From positions 1-64,000 of the forward strand of contig JAXLVK010000015.1 in NCBI GenBank assembly GCA_046329055.1: 64,000 nt of DNA, written 5' to 3'. Below the pieces are notes generated by a model. That model searched no databases. It had not been told where the DNA came from and worked only from the letters and a program-made list of their open reading frames with translations. Shown here in pieces: positions 35,218 through 43,620 of this stretch. How positions within the stretch are numbered: position 1 is the stretch's first letter; each line of letters opens with the position of its first letter. This DNA comes from JADKCL01 sp046329055. GTDB taxonomy: Bacteria; Bacteroidota; Bacteroidia; J057; JADKCL01. Position numbers and translations under genes: made by a program.

Positions 35218-36519
35218 ATGAAAACACCCCGTTTCACCCGTCCGCTATGGGTCGCAGCAATGCTCCTGCAATGGGCCAGTACCACCGCCATCGCCCAGGG
35301 CAACAGCATGTGGCGCACCAATGGCAATGCCAACGCCTCCACCCAGTTCGTCGGCACCACCGACCAGTCTCCGCTCATCCTCAAGACCGCCAACGCAGAG
35401 CGCCTCCGCATCCAGCCCAGCGGTGACATGAAGGTCAGCGCCCTCAGCGGCAGCGGCCCCGCCGTCCTTGCCGTCAAGCCCGACGGTAGTTTGTATCGCC
35501 TTGACAATCCGGGCACCGACACCGCATTCTCCTGCGCCACCCGGCTCTACTCCGCCGATGGCAACTGGCTCACCCCCAATTGCCGCATCGGGAGCCTGAA
35601 CGCTGCCCCCGTCCGCATCATCAGCAACGGCACCGAGCGCATCCGCGTCACCGAGTCCGGCAATGTCGGCATCGGCACCACCACTCCGCAAGCCCCCTTA
35701 CATGTCCAGAGCAGCACCAATGCCGAGCTCCGCATCCAGGGCACCACCGTCGCCGCCCAGCCACAACTCGGCCTCGCAGTCGGCAGCGGCCCGGTCACCG
35801 TCAAGCTCGCCAGCCTCAGCGCGGGCCTCAGCCCCAACCTAGACGCCGAGGCCCACCTCAGCATCAACGACGGCAGCGGCCCCGCCACCATGCGCAAGGT
35901 CATCACCATGGACCGCAACCGCACCCACATCCACACCCGCCTAGGCATCGGCATGGAGGCCCCCGCCAACGACTTCGCCGGAATCAACGGCAGCCTGATC
36001 CTGACGGACCAAGGCAACCAAGGAAACTATATCAGAATCGGGCACAATGGGACAGCCGCATTCATCGAGCACCGCACAGGCACCGCCAACAGCAACGGCA
36101 GCGATCGCCTCCTCATCAACGGCGGCGGAGGACGCACCGACTTCGGAGGCCTCGTCGTCGCCAACGACCGTCTGGGCATCGGCACCACCAATTTCACTGA
36201 CAACGCCACAGGCAAGGACTACCGCCTCAGCGTGGACGGCCGCATCCGCTGCACTGAGATCAAGATTTACTCAGGATGGGCGGACCACGTATTTTCGCCG
36301 GATTACAAGCTACTCCCCCTCAGTGAAGTCGAGACCTACATCGCCACCAACGGTCACCTTCCCGGCCTGCCCAGCGCAGCCGAGGTGGAGCAAAACGGCG
36401 TGGACGTCGGCGAAACCCAAGCCCTACTTCTGGAGAAAATCGAAGAGCTTACGCTGCATCTCATTCGCTTGGAGCGCGAAAATGTCGAACTTAGGACAAT
36501 GATCAAGGCAGCAAAGTGA
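35218..36519 (+). CDS. secreted tail-fibre-like / 'bZIP-like' Bacteroidota surface protein
   Basis: ATG 35218 starts a signal peptide (MKTPRFTRPLWVAAMLLQW). The body is repeated beta-structure of phage tail-fibre style (AERLRIQPSGDMKVS, TERIRVTESGNVGIGTTTP, RLGIGMEAPANDF). The C-terminus has the conserved pattern GHLPGLPSAAEVEQNGVDVG followed by a short coiled coil (LLLEKIEELTLHLIRLERE). This family is abundant in Bacteroidota and is often misnamed a bZIP factor. It is likely trimeric, exported and surface-associated; no T9SS domain is seen at its end. GC-rich, with strong codon bias toward C-ending codons. Confidence 0.85.
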   Translation: MKTPRFTRPLWVAAMLLQWASTTAIAQGNSMWRTNGNANASTQFVGTTDQSPLILKTANAERLRIQPSGDMKVSALSGSGPAVLAVKPDGSLYRLDNPGTDTAFSCATRLYSADGNWLTPNCRIGSLNAAPVRIISNGTERIRVTESGNVGIGTTTPQAPLHVQSSTNAELRIQGTTVAAQPQLGLAVGSGPVTVKLASLSAGLSPNLDAEAHLSINDGSGPATMRKVITMDRNRTHIHTRLGIGMEAPANDFAGINGSLILTDQGNQGNYIRIGHNGTAAFIEHRTGTANSNGSDRLLINGGGGRTDFGGLVVANDRLGIGTTNFTDNATGKDYRLSVDGRIRCTEIKIYSGWADHVFSPDYKLLPLSEVETYIATNGHLPGLPSAAEVEQNGVDVGETQALLLEKIEELTLHLIRLERENVELRTMIKAAK

Positions 36520-36566
36520 GAGTGGGCACTGGATCAAATAGTGAATTTGCCCGGATTTGCCGTGCA

Positions 36567-37247
36567 ATGGATCTTTCCAAGGCCTTGGGGCATTGGGGGC
36601 TGATCCTCCCAATGATCGGTATCCTCATCTTGTCATCAACTCCAGCCACAGCCCAGTTCCGGGACTCCAGTTGGACCGCCCTCACCCAGCGGCTGCGACA
36701 GCACCATCACCGTGCCGAGCCACGCGTCCCCGACTCCAGCTTGAATGCGATCCATGTGGGGCTGCTGCGCCAGACATGGTATCCCTTCACGGAGGTCGCG
36801 GCGACTTATGAGCGTGCGCTCTGGAAGCGTAGGTCCATTGGCGGCACATTGGGGATTGGCGACCTCGGAAACTCTGCGGTAGGATCACCCTATTGGAGAC
36901 ATTACCACCACTTGGGTGTCGAGTTGCGGCAATACCTAGCATTTAGGAGGCAGCCCACTTTGTCGGGTTTCGTTCTTGCGATCGGGCTTTCCTTCGACCA
37001 GGGGGGATTGATCTACAGGAAATCGACACAGTATTACCTAAGAGGTCGTTGGTTTTCAGGCGGTCCGGTAATTGGCTACCAACTAGCACTTCTCGGGCGG
37101 CTCCGCGCATCGGCTACATTGCGTGTGGCATTTTACCCTAGCCGTGGTTTAGATTACTTTTCCCCACAAGGCACTGCACTAGGAAGGAACACCTTCCCGG
37201 GAAGCTACTTCTTCTATTTGAACTTTAGAATAGGCTATACCTTTTAA
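36567..37247 (+). CDS. outer-membrane beta-barrel-like protein
   Basis: ATG 36567 (MDLSKALGHWGLILPMIG) gives a signal peptide ending near TATAQ. The mature protein contains alternating amphipathic strands (HLGVELRQYLAFRR, GFVLAIGLSFDQGG, SATLRVAFYPSRG) and ends in Phe (NFRIGYTF), the usual outer-membrane barrel terminus. It starts 47 bases after the tail-fibre gene stop and precedes a T9SS cargo gene by 6 bases, so the three are probably one transcript. Confidence 0.75.
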   Translation: MDLSKALGHWGLILPMIGILILSSTPATAQFRDSSWTALTQRLRQHHHRAEPRVPDSSLNAIHVGLLRQTWYPFTEVAATYERALWKRRSIGGTLGIGDLGNSAVGSPYWRHYHHLGVELRQYLAFRRQPTLSGFVLAIGLSFDQGGLIYRKSTQYYLRGRWFSGGPVIGYQLALLGRLRASATLRVAFYPSRGLDYFSPQGTALGRNTFPGSYFFYLNFRIGYTF

Positions 37248-37253
37248 TCAATC

Positions 37254-38959
37254 ATGTCTAGATTCATCAGAATGCTGATCTGCCTATTGGCAGCACAGTC
37301 AAGCATACTGGCGTTCAGTCAGTCCAATATCATCTCCAATGGTGGCTTTGAGGGCTACCTCCCCTCCGGCTACTATCCAGTATATGGCCAGGAATTTTCC
37401 CTGAACCGGGCTCCTGCTTGGCTTGAATACACTGGCGATGGCGATATCCGCTGGTTTTTCGACTCGCTTTGGACACCCTCCTACCTCTATGAACCCAACC
37501 CATTGTACCAAAACGGGCATTTCAACCCGAGTCCATTCAACAGTGCGATGCCTTGGGACATGGGAGTACCCTATGACACCATGTTCCTCTTGCCAGCACA
37601 GCAAGGACACTTCTACATCGGCTTTGATGCGAAATCAGATGGATTCGACAGAGAGGGGGTCCAGACCCATATCGCACCTTGCGGCCTGAATTCCGGCAAT
37701 TATGAGGTTTCATTGATCTATTCGATGACTTACGGAGACGACGTAGATCCGCATTTCTTCTTGTCCCTGTCCGACCAACTGGACTCTCGGAGACATATCC
37801 TAGATGAGGTTACTGTAAACTCAACGCAAACGCTGCGCGGCCAGTGGTATCCCTACAACAAGACATTTACCCTCGACGTGAACACCCCAGACCACATGGA
37901 CAATGACTGGTTCGCCATCACGGGGCAGCAGTTGGGCAACTCGGATCCCACACACTACCTCTACTTCGACGACGTCCGCCTCTACCGCCCCTGCGACGAC
38001 CTGTTCCGTTGCAACCGCACCCATGGCCAGATATGCCCCACCATCGCCACCATGCTGCCGCCCGACGACCTCCTCGCCGTCCGCGACATCGACAACGTCC
38101 GCGACGTCCACCTCGTCATCAGCAACACCCTGCAGCAGTCCCTCCTCGACACCACATGGCACAACGCCAATGGCTTCACAGAGTTCCGCCTCGCCCGCAC
38201 CAATCTCCCGGCCCAGATGGCCACAGGCAACTACCCCTACACCCTCACCCTGAGCAACGACTGTGGCGCCACCAAGCACGCTGGCACCATCCGCGTAGCA
38301 GACACCGCCCTCTACAACCTCACCCCACCCTGGACCGACAGCACCGCCAACTGGTCCCCCATGCCCATCCCTTGCTGCCTAGACAGCCTCCTATTGCGCA
38401 ACCTCACCCTCCGCGGGCAATGATCAGCTACATCGTCCGTGACCAAATCACCGTCCAGAGCGCGCTACCCCAGGCCTCTGGCAGAAACGTCATCATCCTA
38501 CAGGCCGGCAACGTAGTCGAAATCGACAGCGCTGAGTTCGATGGCAGTGTGAGCAGCCTGGAGATTCTGGAGATTCCGTGTCCACAGCGGTGCGCCCAAG
38601 GACAGGATTGCGGGAGGGGGATTGGCTACGATTGATGGGCTTTGTGCTACAGGAATTGATTCCGTTCTGGTTGTGAGTTCCACTCCAAGATGCCACTGAG
38701 ACAAGGCTCGAAGCCAGCTACGGTACCTGAGACTGACGCGCCTGATCAGCTACGGATTTCAATCGTTCCGTAACCCGCCCGCCGCGATGAAGCGGGATCA
38801 CTGTCTCTTCTCAACGCAGGCTGTCATTACGGTGTCTATATATGATATTCATCAGCGTCTTGTTCGATCCTTTATCGCGCTGAGAAATTGCTTCCTTCGG
38901 GACAGCACCACTTCCGCACCGGGCTAACAGACTTGCCCCAGGGTATCTACCTGAATTAA
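37254..38959 (+). pseudogene. T9SS type-A cargo protein with frameshifted 3' end
   Basis: A signal peptide (MSRFIRMLICLLAAQSSILA) leads into a NIISNGGFEGY carbohydrate-binding-like domain and an extracellular body, open to a stop at 38423. Coding signal clearly continues in another frame (ISYIVRDQITVQSALPQASG, DGSVSSLEILEIPCP), and further on the remains of a type-A sorting domain can be read across additional shifts: LRISIVP, then NPPAA, VSIYDIHQRLVRSF and finally TDLPQGIYLN before a stop at 38957-38959. The intact ancestor would be a ~560-residue surface protein. As written the T9SS export signal is lost. Confidence 0.7.
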
Positions 38960-39007
38960 CGCAGGCGCTTTTTTGATTGCCACACAAACCCGCTTAGTTA
39001 AGCAGTA

Positions 39008-39559
39008 ATGCACACTTTCGCTGACCGTCCGCAGCCCTCCGAAGGAGCTGTGGACGGTCGGAGGCGAGCGCCATCCACCTCTGCACGGGCGCACCGCTCT
39101 CCAACTGCTGCTGTAGCCACAAGCAAGGCATTTCTCTTCAAGGTGGATGGGGACATCGAGGCAGCACTCCACCACTCGCAAACGGCCGTCAGGTTGGCAC
39201 CCGAGCAAGTGAGCTACTTGGACACCCTGGGTTGGATCAATTGGAAAGGGCTGGGCAACATCGACGAGGCCGAGCGGCTGTTCAGGCTCTGCCGGAAATT
39301 TGATCAAAATGAGGAACACCATGCCTCACTCACTGCATTGGGCGAGGTGATGGTGGCGAGAAAGCAGTTTCAGAAAGCTGAGAAGTACTACCGCGCCGGC
39401 CTCAAACTCAAGCCTGACCAACCCTACAAGCTCCTGCGCATGGCCGAACTCTACTGCTACCATTTGAACGAGAAAAACCTCGCGGACGGCTATTGCCGAC
39501 ATGTGTTGCGCTTGGACCCGGACAATGCCGAGGCCAAGCGCATCCAAGCTGACTGCTGA
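39008..39559 (+). pseudogene. TPR protein fragment
   Basis: From about 39120 the frame encodes three to four TPR units (YLDTLGWINWKGLGNIDEAE, KAEKYYRAGLKLKPD and a C-terminal unit). The first ~40 residues after ATG 39008 are low-quality and coincide with a DNA stem-loop (GACCGTCC/GGACGGTC, 39023-39059), so the original N-terminus has been lost. The 3' end is intact. Probably the remaining C-terminal part of a larger TPR protein. Confidence 0.55.
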
Positions 39560-39573
39560 TCAATAGGGAAAGG

Positions 39574-40539
39574 TCACTGCCGTGCCACCCGTGTGGTGCC
39601 CATTCCGGGGATGGAGAGGAGGTAGATGCCCGCAGGGAGGTTGCTCAGGTCCAGTGTGGCAGCGCCTTGGATTTTGCCCTCCATCTGAACCCGACCGCTG
39701 AGGTCGCTGAGTTGCCAGGGCAATGTCTTGCCATTCGCCTCCGGCAATTGGACCCGGAGCTCTCCGGAGGTCGGATTGGGCGAAATGGACGGCTGTCCCA
39801 TCCGGGAATCCTCAGCGGATTGGAACTCCAGGTCAGAAAACACCACATCGTCGATGAAGTAATACGCCCCCGCAAACGGCAATGGACCCGGCAGGGCCAC
39901 GCTGTAGGTGATCTGATAGTCATCGACGAAATTCCCGAAGGTGAGGAACTGGTAAGCGCTGTCCGCCGTGAAGTTGAATATCTGCTCCGTCCAACCGATG
40001 GACCACAGCTCGCCGGGGATCACCATCTGCGGGGTCGCATGGATATTTTTTGCGAAATTTTGGTGCGGTGCATTCACACTGAGCAATGCCGCAACGCCAT
40101 CGCATTTGTAGTAATGCCCGATGTCACTCAAGCCGTTGGTGATCCAAAACCGGAGGCGATAGGTCTGACCGACCACCATTGGGCTTGTGAGTTGGGTGGA
40201 AATGTACTCGCGGACATTGTGGGTGGTGCCGTCGGGAATCGAGTCGTGGTAGGCGAGGAAACCCATCACGGCGTCGCCGCCATGGGCATTCAGCGTGGCA
40301 GGGGAGGTGTTCGGGAGTTGCACTGGGCCCGAGCCATTCACATGGAAGTAGTCCGGGTCCGCGAAAGAGCCGTTGGAGGGAGTGCCGCCAGCATTGTTCC
40401 AGTCAATGACGCGGTCCCATTGGCCCCAGCTGTCGGGGAGGGAGGAGTGGTTCTCGAATCCAGGATTCGGGACAAGGTTCTGCGCGAATGACATGCCCGC
40501 GCAGCAGAGGGCAAGGAGGGGAATAAGAATGACTCTCAT
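39574..40539 (-). CDS. secreted protein with T9SS type-A sorting domain
   Basis: The ATG at 40539 starts a signal peptide (MRVILIPLLALCCAGMSFAQ). The mature N-terminus (NLVPNPGFENHSSLPDSW) is a beta-sandwich of the carbohydrate-binding/DUF642 style common in Bacteroidota exoproteins. The C-terminal ~75 residues (SISPNPTSGELRVQL, then LSDLSGRVQMEGK, then LDLSNLPAGIYLLSI) are a type-A sorting domain that directs export by T9SS and is then removed. About 321 residues. The ligand is unknown. Confidence 0.85.
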   Translation of the reverse strand: MRVILIPLLALCCAGMSFAQNLVPNPGFENHSSLPDSWGQWDRVIDWNNAGGTPSNGSFADPDYFHVNGSGPVQLPNTSPATLNAHGGDAVMGFLAYHDSIPDGTTHNVREYISTQLTSPMVVGQTYRLRFWITNGLSDIGHYYKCDGVAALLSVNAPHQNFAKNIHATPQMVIPGELWSIGWTEQIFNFTADSAYQFLTFGNFVDDYQITYSVALPGPLPFAGAYYFIDDVVFSDLEFQSAEDSRMGQPSISPNPTSGELRVQLPEANGKTLPWQLSDLSGRVQMEGKIQGAATLDLSNLPAGIYLLSIPGMGTTRVARQ

Positions 40540-40739
40540 GATGATAACTAGATGAACCAAAATTCGTCCCAAAGCTACCCTCCAGCCATGCGGGATGATA
40601 TGCAAAACGGAATGGGATGCACGGATCTTGGCACCTTTTTGGTGTGGGAGCAAGGCAGGAAGGCGTGGCTTTCAGGGGCGGTGCGTGCCCATGAGCAGTG
40701 TTCATTTCAATTGCCGCCAAAATGCTGTAGATTCAGGAT

Positions 40740-42209
40740 ATGCATTCGAAGAAATCTCTCCTGCGAACCTTGTTCTTGCTTTTGATGGTTTCGATGGCCG
40801 TCCCAGATGTTTTTGCCAGTCACTTGATGGGCGCACACATCGAGACCCGCAGCCTCAACGGAACCACTGTGGAGATCCGGGTTGTCACCTATTCCGATCC
40901 CTCCGGTTCATTCACGGATGCCTGCTCGGTGGATTTGGAGATTTGGAATGGTGCCGGGACGCAAAAGCTCGGTGATATCCTCGGAATCCCCCGGGTAAAC
41001 GGCCCGCTCGCGCAGGATCCACAGTTCCCTTCGATCACTTGCCAGGTAGGAATCGGGATGGGGACCTATATGATCGGCACGTACAAGCGGAGCGAATACC
41101 TCACCACGCATGCTTTCGTCCCTCAGGAAAACTACATCCTGCGCTTCAAGCTTGTGGGCAGGAATCCCGGCATCCTCAACCTCACCAATCCCGACAACCA
41201 ATGGTTCATCGCAGAGACACATTTCCAGTTCTCCCCATTCACACCCAACGCTTCTCCTGTTCTGCTGAACCATACCCTCGAAATGGGCTGTGTCGGGCAA
41301 ATGATCACCTTGAATCCTGGCGCATGGGATGAGGACGGCGATTCCTTGGCTTTCGATTGGGCGGCCCCGCTTGGTGGGACGGGCTATGTCCGTGCGGATT
41401 CTGTGGGCACCAACGGACAACTCCACCTCGACCCAGAATCGGGTCACATCACGTGGACCAATTCTCAGACTCCCGGAACCTATGTCCTGTGCTATGCCAT
41501 CAGAGAATACCGCGACGGATTCTTGCTCAGCACCACCCCCGTCGAGCAACTCATTCTGCTCCAATCCTGCACCAACCAGCCGCCCATGATCGAGGCCATC
41601 ACCGACACCACAGTGGCCGCCAATGTCCCGCTGCAAATCCCCTACCGCGTCTGGGATCCCGATACCCAATCGGACAGCGTCTATTTCCAGTCCAACAATG
41701 CTGCCCGGGGCCTGAATTCCGCCTTCCATGCCAATCCAGCTGCCTCACTCAGCACCAATCCCGACCCCGAAATCGCTGCCACCACCCTCGATACCATCAG
41801 CGGCACCATCAGCTGGATACCACCCGCCGTGCCCGGCCGGACACAACCCTACCAGATCGATCTCGTCGCTCATGACAACATCGGCTATCATTCGCAGCCA
41901 GGCAACGAAAGGGCACTCAGGCACCACCTGATCCACATTTGGGTGCAAACCCCGGTTGCAAATGATCCCCCGCTGCAGCCGAAATTGACCCTGTCGCCGA
42001 ATCCCGCAGCAGGCCGATTCAGGATAGAGCCGTTCTCGAAAGCCCCCAGCCGTGTGGAAGCCATCGACCAAATGGGCCGGACCCACGTCCTCCACCCAAC
42101 GGACACCGGATCAGCAGAATACAGCACAGAAGGTTTGCCACCAGGCATCTACGTCATTCGCCTCACCGAGCGCAACCAAATCCGCACCGGAAAATTGATC
42201 CTCCAATGA
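40740..42209 (+). CDS. large secreted T9SS type-A cargo protein
   Basis: Starts with a signal peptide (MHSKKSLLRTLFLLLMVSMA). The first mature segment (SHLMGAHIETRSLNGTTVEI) resembles the start of gliding-associated surface proteins of Bacteroidota. Cadherin/Ig-like beta domains follow, including DEDGDSLAFDW and GTISWIPPAVPGRTQPY. The C-terminus (LTLSPNPAAGRFRIEPF, GLPPGIYVIRLTERNQ, TGKLILQ) is a type-A sorting domain. Length 489. It overlaps the next gene by 4 bases at a more upstream possible start, but the LolA-like gene probably starts further down. Confidence 0.88.
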   Translation: MHSKKSLLRTLFLLLMVSMAVPDVFASHLMGAHIETRSLNGTTVEIRVVTYSDPSGSFTDACSVDLEIWNGAGTQKLGDILGIPRVNGPLAQDPQFPSITCQVGIGMGTYMIGTYKRSEYLTTHAFVPQENYILRFKLVGRNPGILNLTNPDNQWFIAETHFQFSPFTPNASPVLLNHTLEMGCVGQMITLNPGAWDEDGDSLAFDWAAPLGGTGYVRADSVGTNGQLHLDPESGHITWTNSQTPGTYVLCYAIREYRDGFLLSTTPVEQLILLQSCTNQPPMIEAITDTTVAANVPLQIPYRVWDPDTQSDSVYFQSNNAARGLNSAFHANPAASLSTNPDPEIAATTLDTISGTISWIPPAVPGRTQPYQIDLVAHDNIGYHSQPGNERALRHHLIHIWVQTPVANDPPLQPKLTLSPNPAAGRFRIEPFSKAPSRVEAIDQMGRTHVLHPTDTGSAEYSTEGLPPGIYVIRLTERNQIRTGKLILQ

Positions 42210-42289
42210 AGCCCAATTGGCACCAGGAGCAATCACCCCAAAATCAAATATCCCCTGTCCCCTATCAACTAATTCCCTATCTTTTCCCC

Positions 42290-42913
42290 GTGAGAGCCGC
42301 AAAACTGATCTGTTTCGCCCTGATCGCCCTCTGCCTTGGCAGGGTTCATGCGCAGTCCGCCGAGGAGGCGCTCCGCGCAGCCCATGCAAAATTCCAGTCA
42401 TTGGAAAGCTATTCGGCGACCGTGGGGTATGACATGGGCGGGCACCGGGACATGGGCAAGGTCTTTTACCGGGGTGCCAAGTTCCACATGGATTTCCCGG
42501 AGGATCAGACCATCTGCGATGGCAAGGTCGAGGTGAATTGGAACAAAGCATTTGCCACGATCACGTATCCCGAACCGCCAGTGGGCCCGGACCTCAGCGT
42601 CGCTGGGATGTACACCCTCTACACCCACGCCTACAATTTTGCTTGGTTGGACAGTTCGGCAACCGTCCAAAAGATGGAGCTGATGCCCAAGGACCCCAAC
42701 TCCACGCTTCCCATCGTCCGAATCGGCCTGAACCGCAAGTCGGGACTCATGGAATACTACTCCATCGAGCCCGTCGAAGGCGCCCCTCTCGACATGCAAA
42801 TCCTCGACTTCAAGGTCAACCCCGTCCTCGACGACAAACTCTTCATCATCGATTGGCAATTCGTAAAAAAGGTCGAAGACGGCCTAGTCCCCCCCGTAGA
42901 ACACGAACACTGA
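42290..42913 (+). CDS. LolA-like outer-membrane lipoprotein carrier protein
   Basis: A GTG at 42290 begins a good signal peptide (VRAAKLICFALIALCLGRVHAQ); the ATG at 42206 would put 28 polar residues before it, so the GTG is preferred. The mature part (LRAAHAKFQSLESYSATVGY ... GKVFYRGAKFHMDFPEDQ) has the LolA beta-half-barrel style, with the FxxY and KFHxD patterns of Bacteroidota LolA-family proteins. Family role: carry lipoproteins across the periplasm. It follows the T9SS cargo gene closely and may be co-transcribed. Confidence 0.75.
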   Translation: MRAAKLICFALIALCLGRVHAQSAEEALRAAHAKFQSLESYSATVGYDMGGHRDMGKVFYRGAKFHMDFPEDQTICDGKVEVNWNKAFATITYPEPPVGPDLSVAGMYTLYTHAYNFAWLDSSATVQKMELMPKDPNSTLPIVRIGLNRKSGLMEYYSIEPVEGAPLDMQILDFKVNPVLDDKLFIIDWQFVKKVEDGLVPPVEHEH

Positions 42914-42917
42914 GGGA

Positions 42918-42997
42918 ATGAATAATTGATAATTAACAATGAATAATGATCCAGTATGTCTGGATAATTATTCATTATTAACTATTCATTATCAATT
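42918..42997. terminator. AT-rich inverted repeat between convergent genes
   Basis: AATTGATAAT...ATGAATAAT pairs with ATTATTCAT...ATTATCAATT across a GC-containing centre (GATCCAGTATGTCTGG). It lies between the convergent LolA-like and DUF2878 genes and is related to the element at 49.43-49.51 kb. It probably ends transcription from both sides. Confidence 0.65.
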
Positions 42998-43553
42998 GCT
43001 TAGGTGGTCTCATCTTCTCCATCACCCAGTAGCACAGGATGAGCACGATGCCCCAGGGAGCGGCGAGGATCGCCATGGTAGTCCAGTCGTCGTAGGCAAA
43101 TCGGATGGCGCCCATTTCCTCCCCAGTCCAGTAGGCCAGCGGCCCGAAGACGGCCCCCACGATGAAAGTCCACACGGGCTTGCCGATCAATACATCCAGC
43201 GAATGGTCCAATGTCACCGCCAAGCCCGCCCAGATGCTCGTGATCCAGATCGGGGCCAGGAAATCCAGCACCGGATAGGTGCCGTTGTAATCGATGAGGT
43301 TGGTGGCATTGTAGATGGTGTCCACGATGGTGCCGATGCCAGCAACCACGAGGGCGAACCACATGTCCCAAACCCGCTTGGTATAGATGACATGCCCGAT
43401 CAGGAACACGAAAAATGGCAAGGCTCCCCAATAACTCAAAGGCGGGCCTTCCACGGCGCCCCATGCGGCAAGCAGCCAACTGACCTTGAAGCCCACGTAT
43501 TGGATGAGCACCGTCCAGAAGAATGACCAAGTCAGGTATTTGTTTCGCGCCAT
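42978..43553 (-). CDS. DUF2878 family inner-membrane protein
   Basis: 191 residues with about six membrane segments (FFWTVLIQYVGFKVSWLLAAW, ALPFFVFLIGHVIY, WFALVVAGIGTIVDTIYN, and others), containing the conserved TIVDTIYNATNLIDY block typical of DUF2878. Function unknown; in other bacteria it neighbours lipid or photolyase-associated genes. Its 3' end lies within the AT-rich repeat. Confidence 0.8.
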   Translation of the reverse strand: MARNKYLTWSFFWTVLIQYVGFKVSWLLAAWGAVEGPPLSYWGALPFFVFLIGHVIYTKRVWDMWFALVVAGIGTIVDTIYNATNLIDYNGTYPVLDFLAPIWITSIWAGLAVTLDHSLDVLIGKPVWTFIVGAVFGPLAYWTGEEMGAIRFAYDDWTTMAILAAPWGIVLILCYWVMEKMRPPKQLIMNS

Positions 43554-43620
43554 TGTTGGGTAAAGTTAGCGTTTTCCGTTTTCCTGATATTTGGCAGAAA
43601 AATTGCGGAGATTGCTAGTG

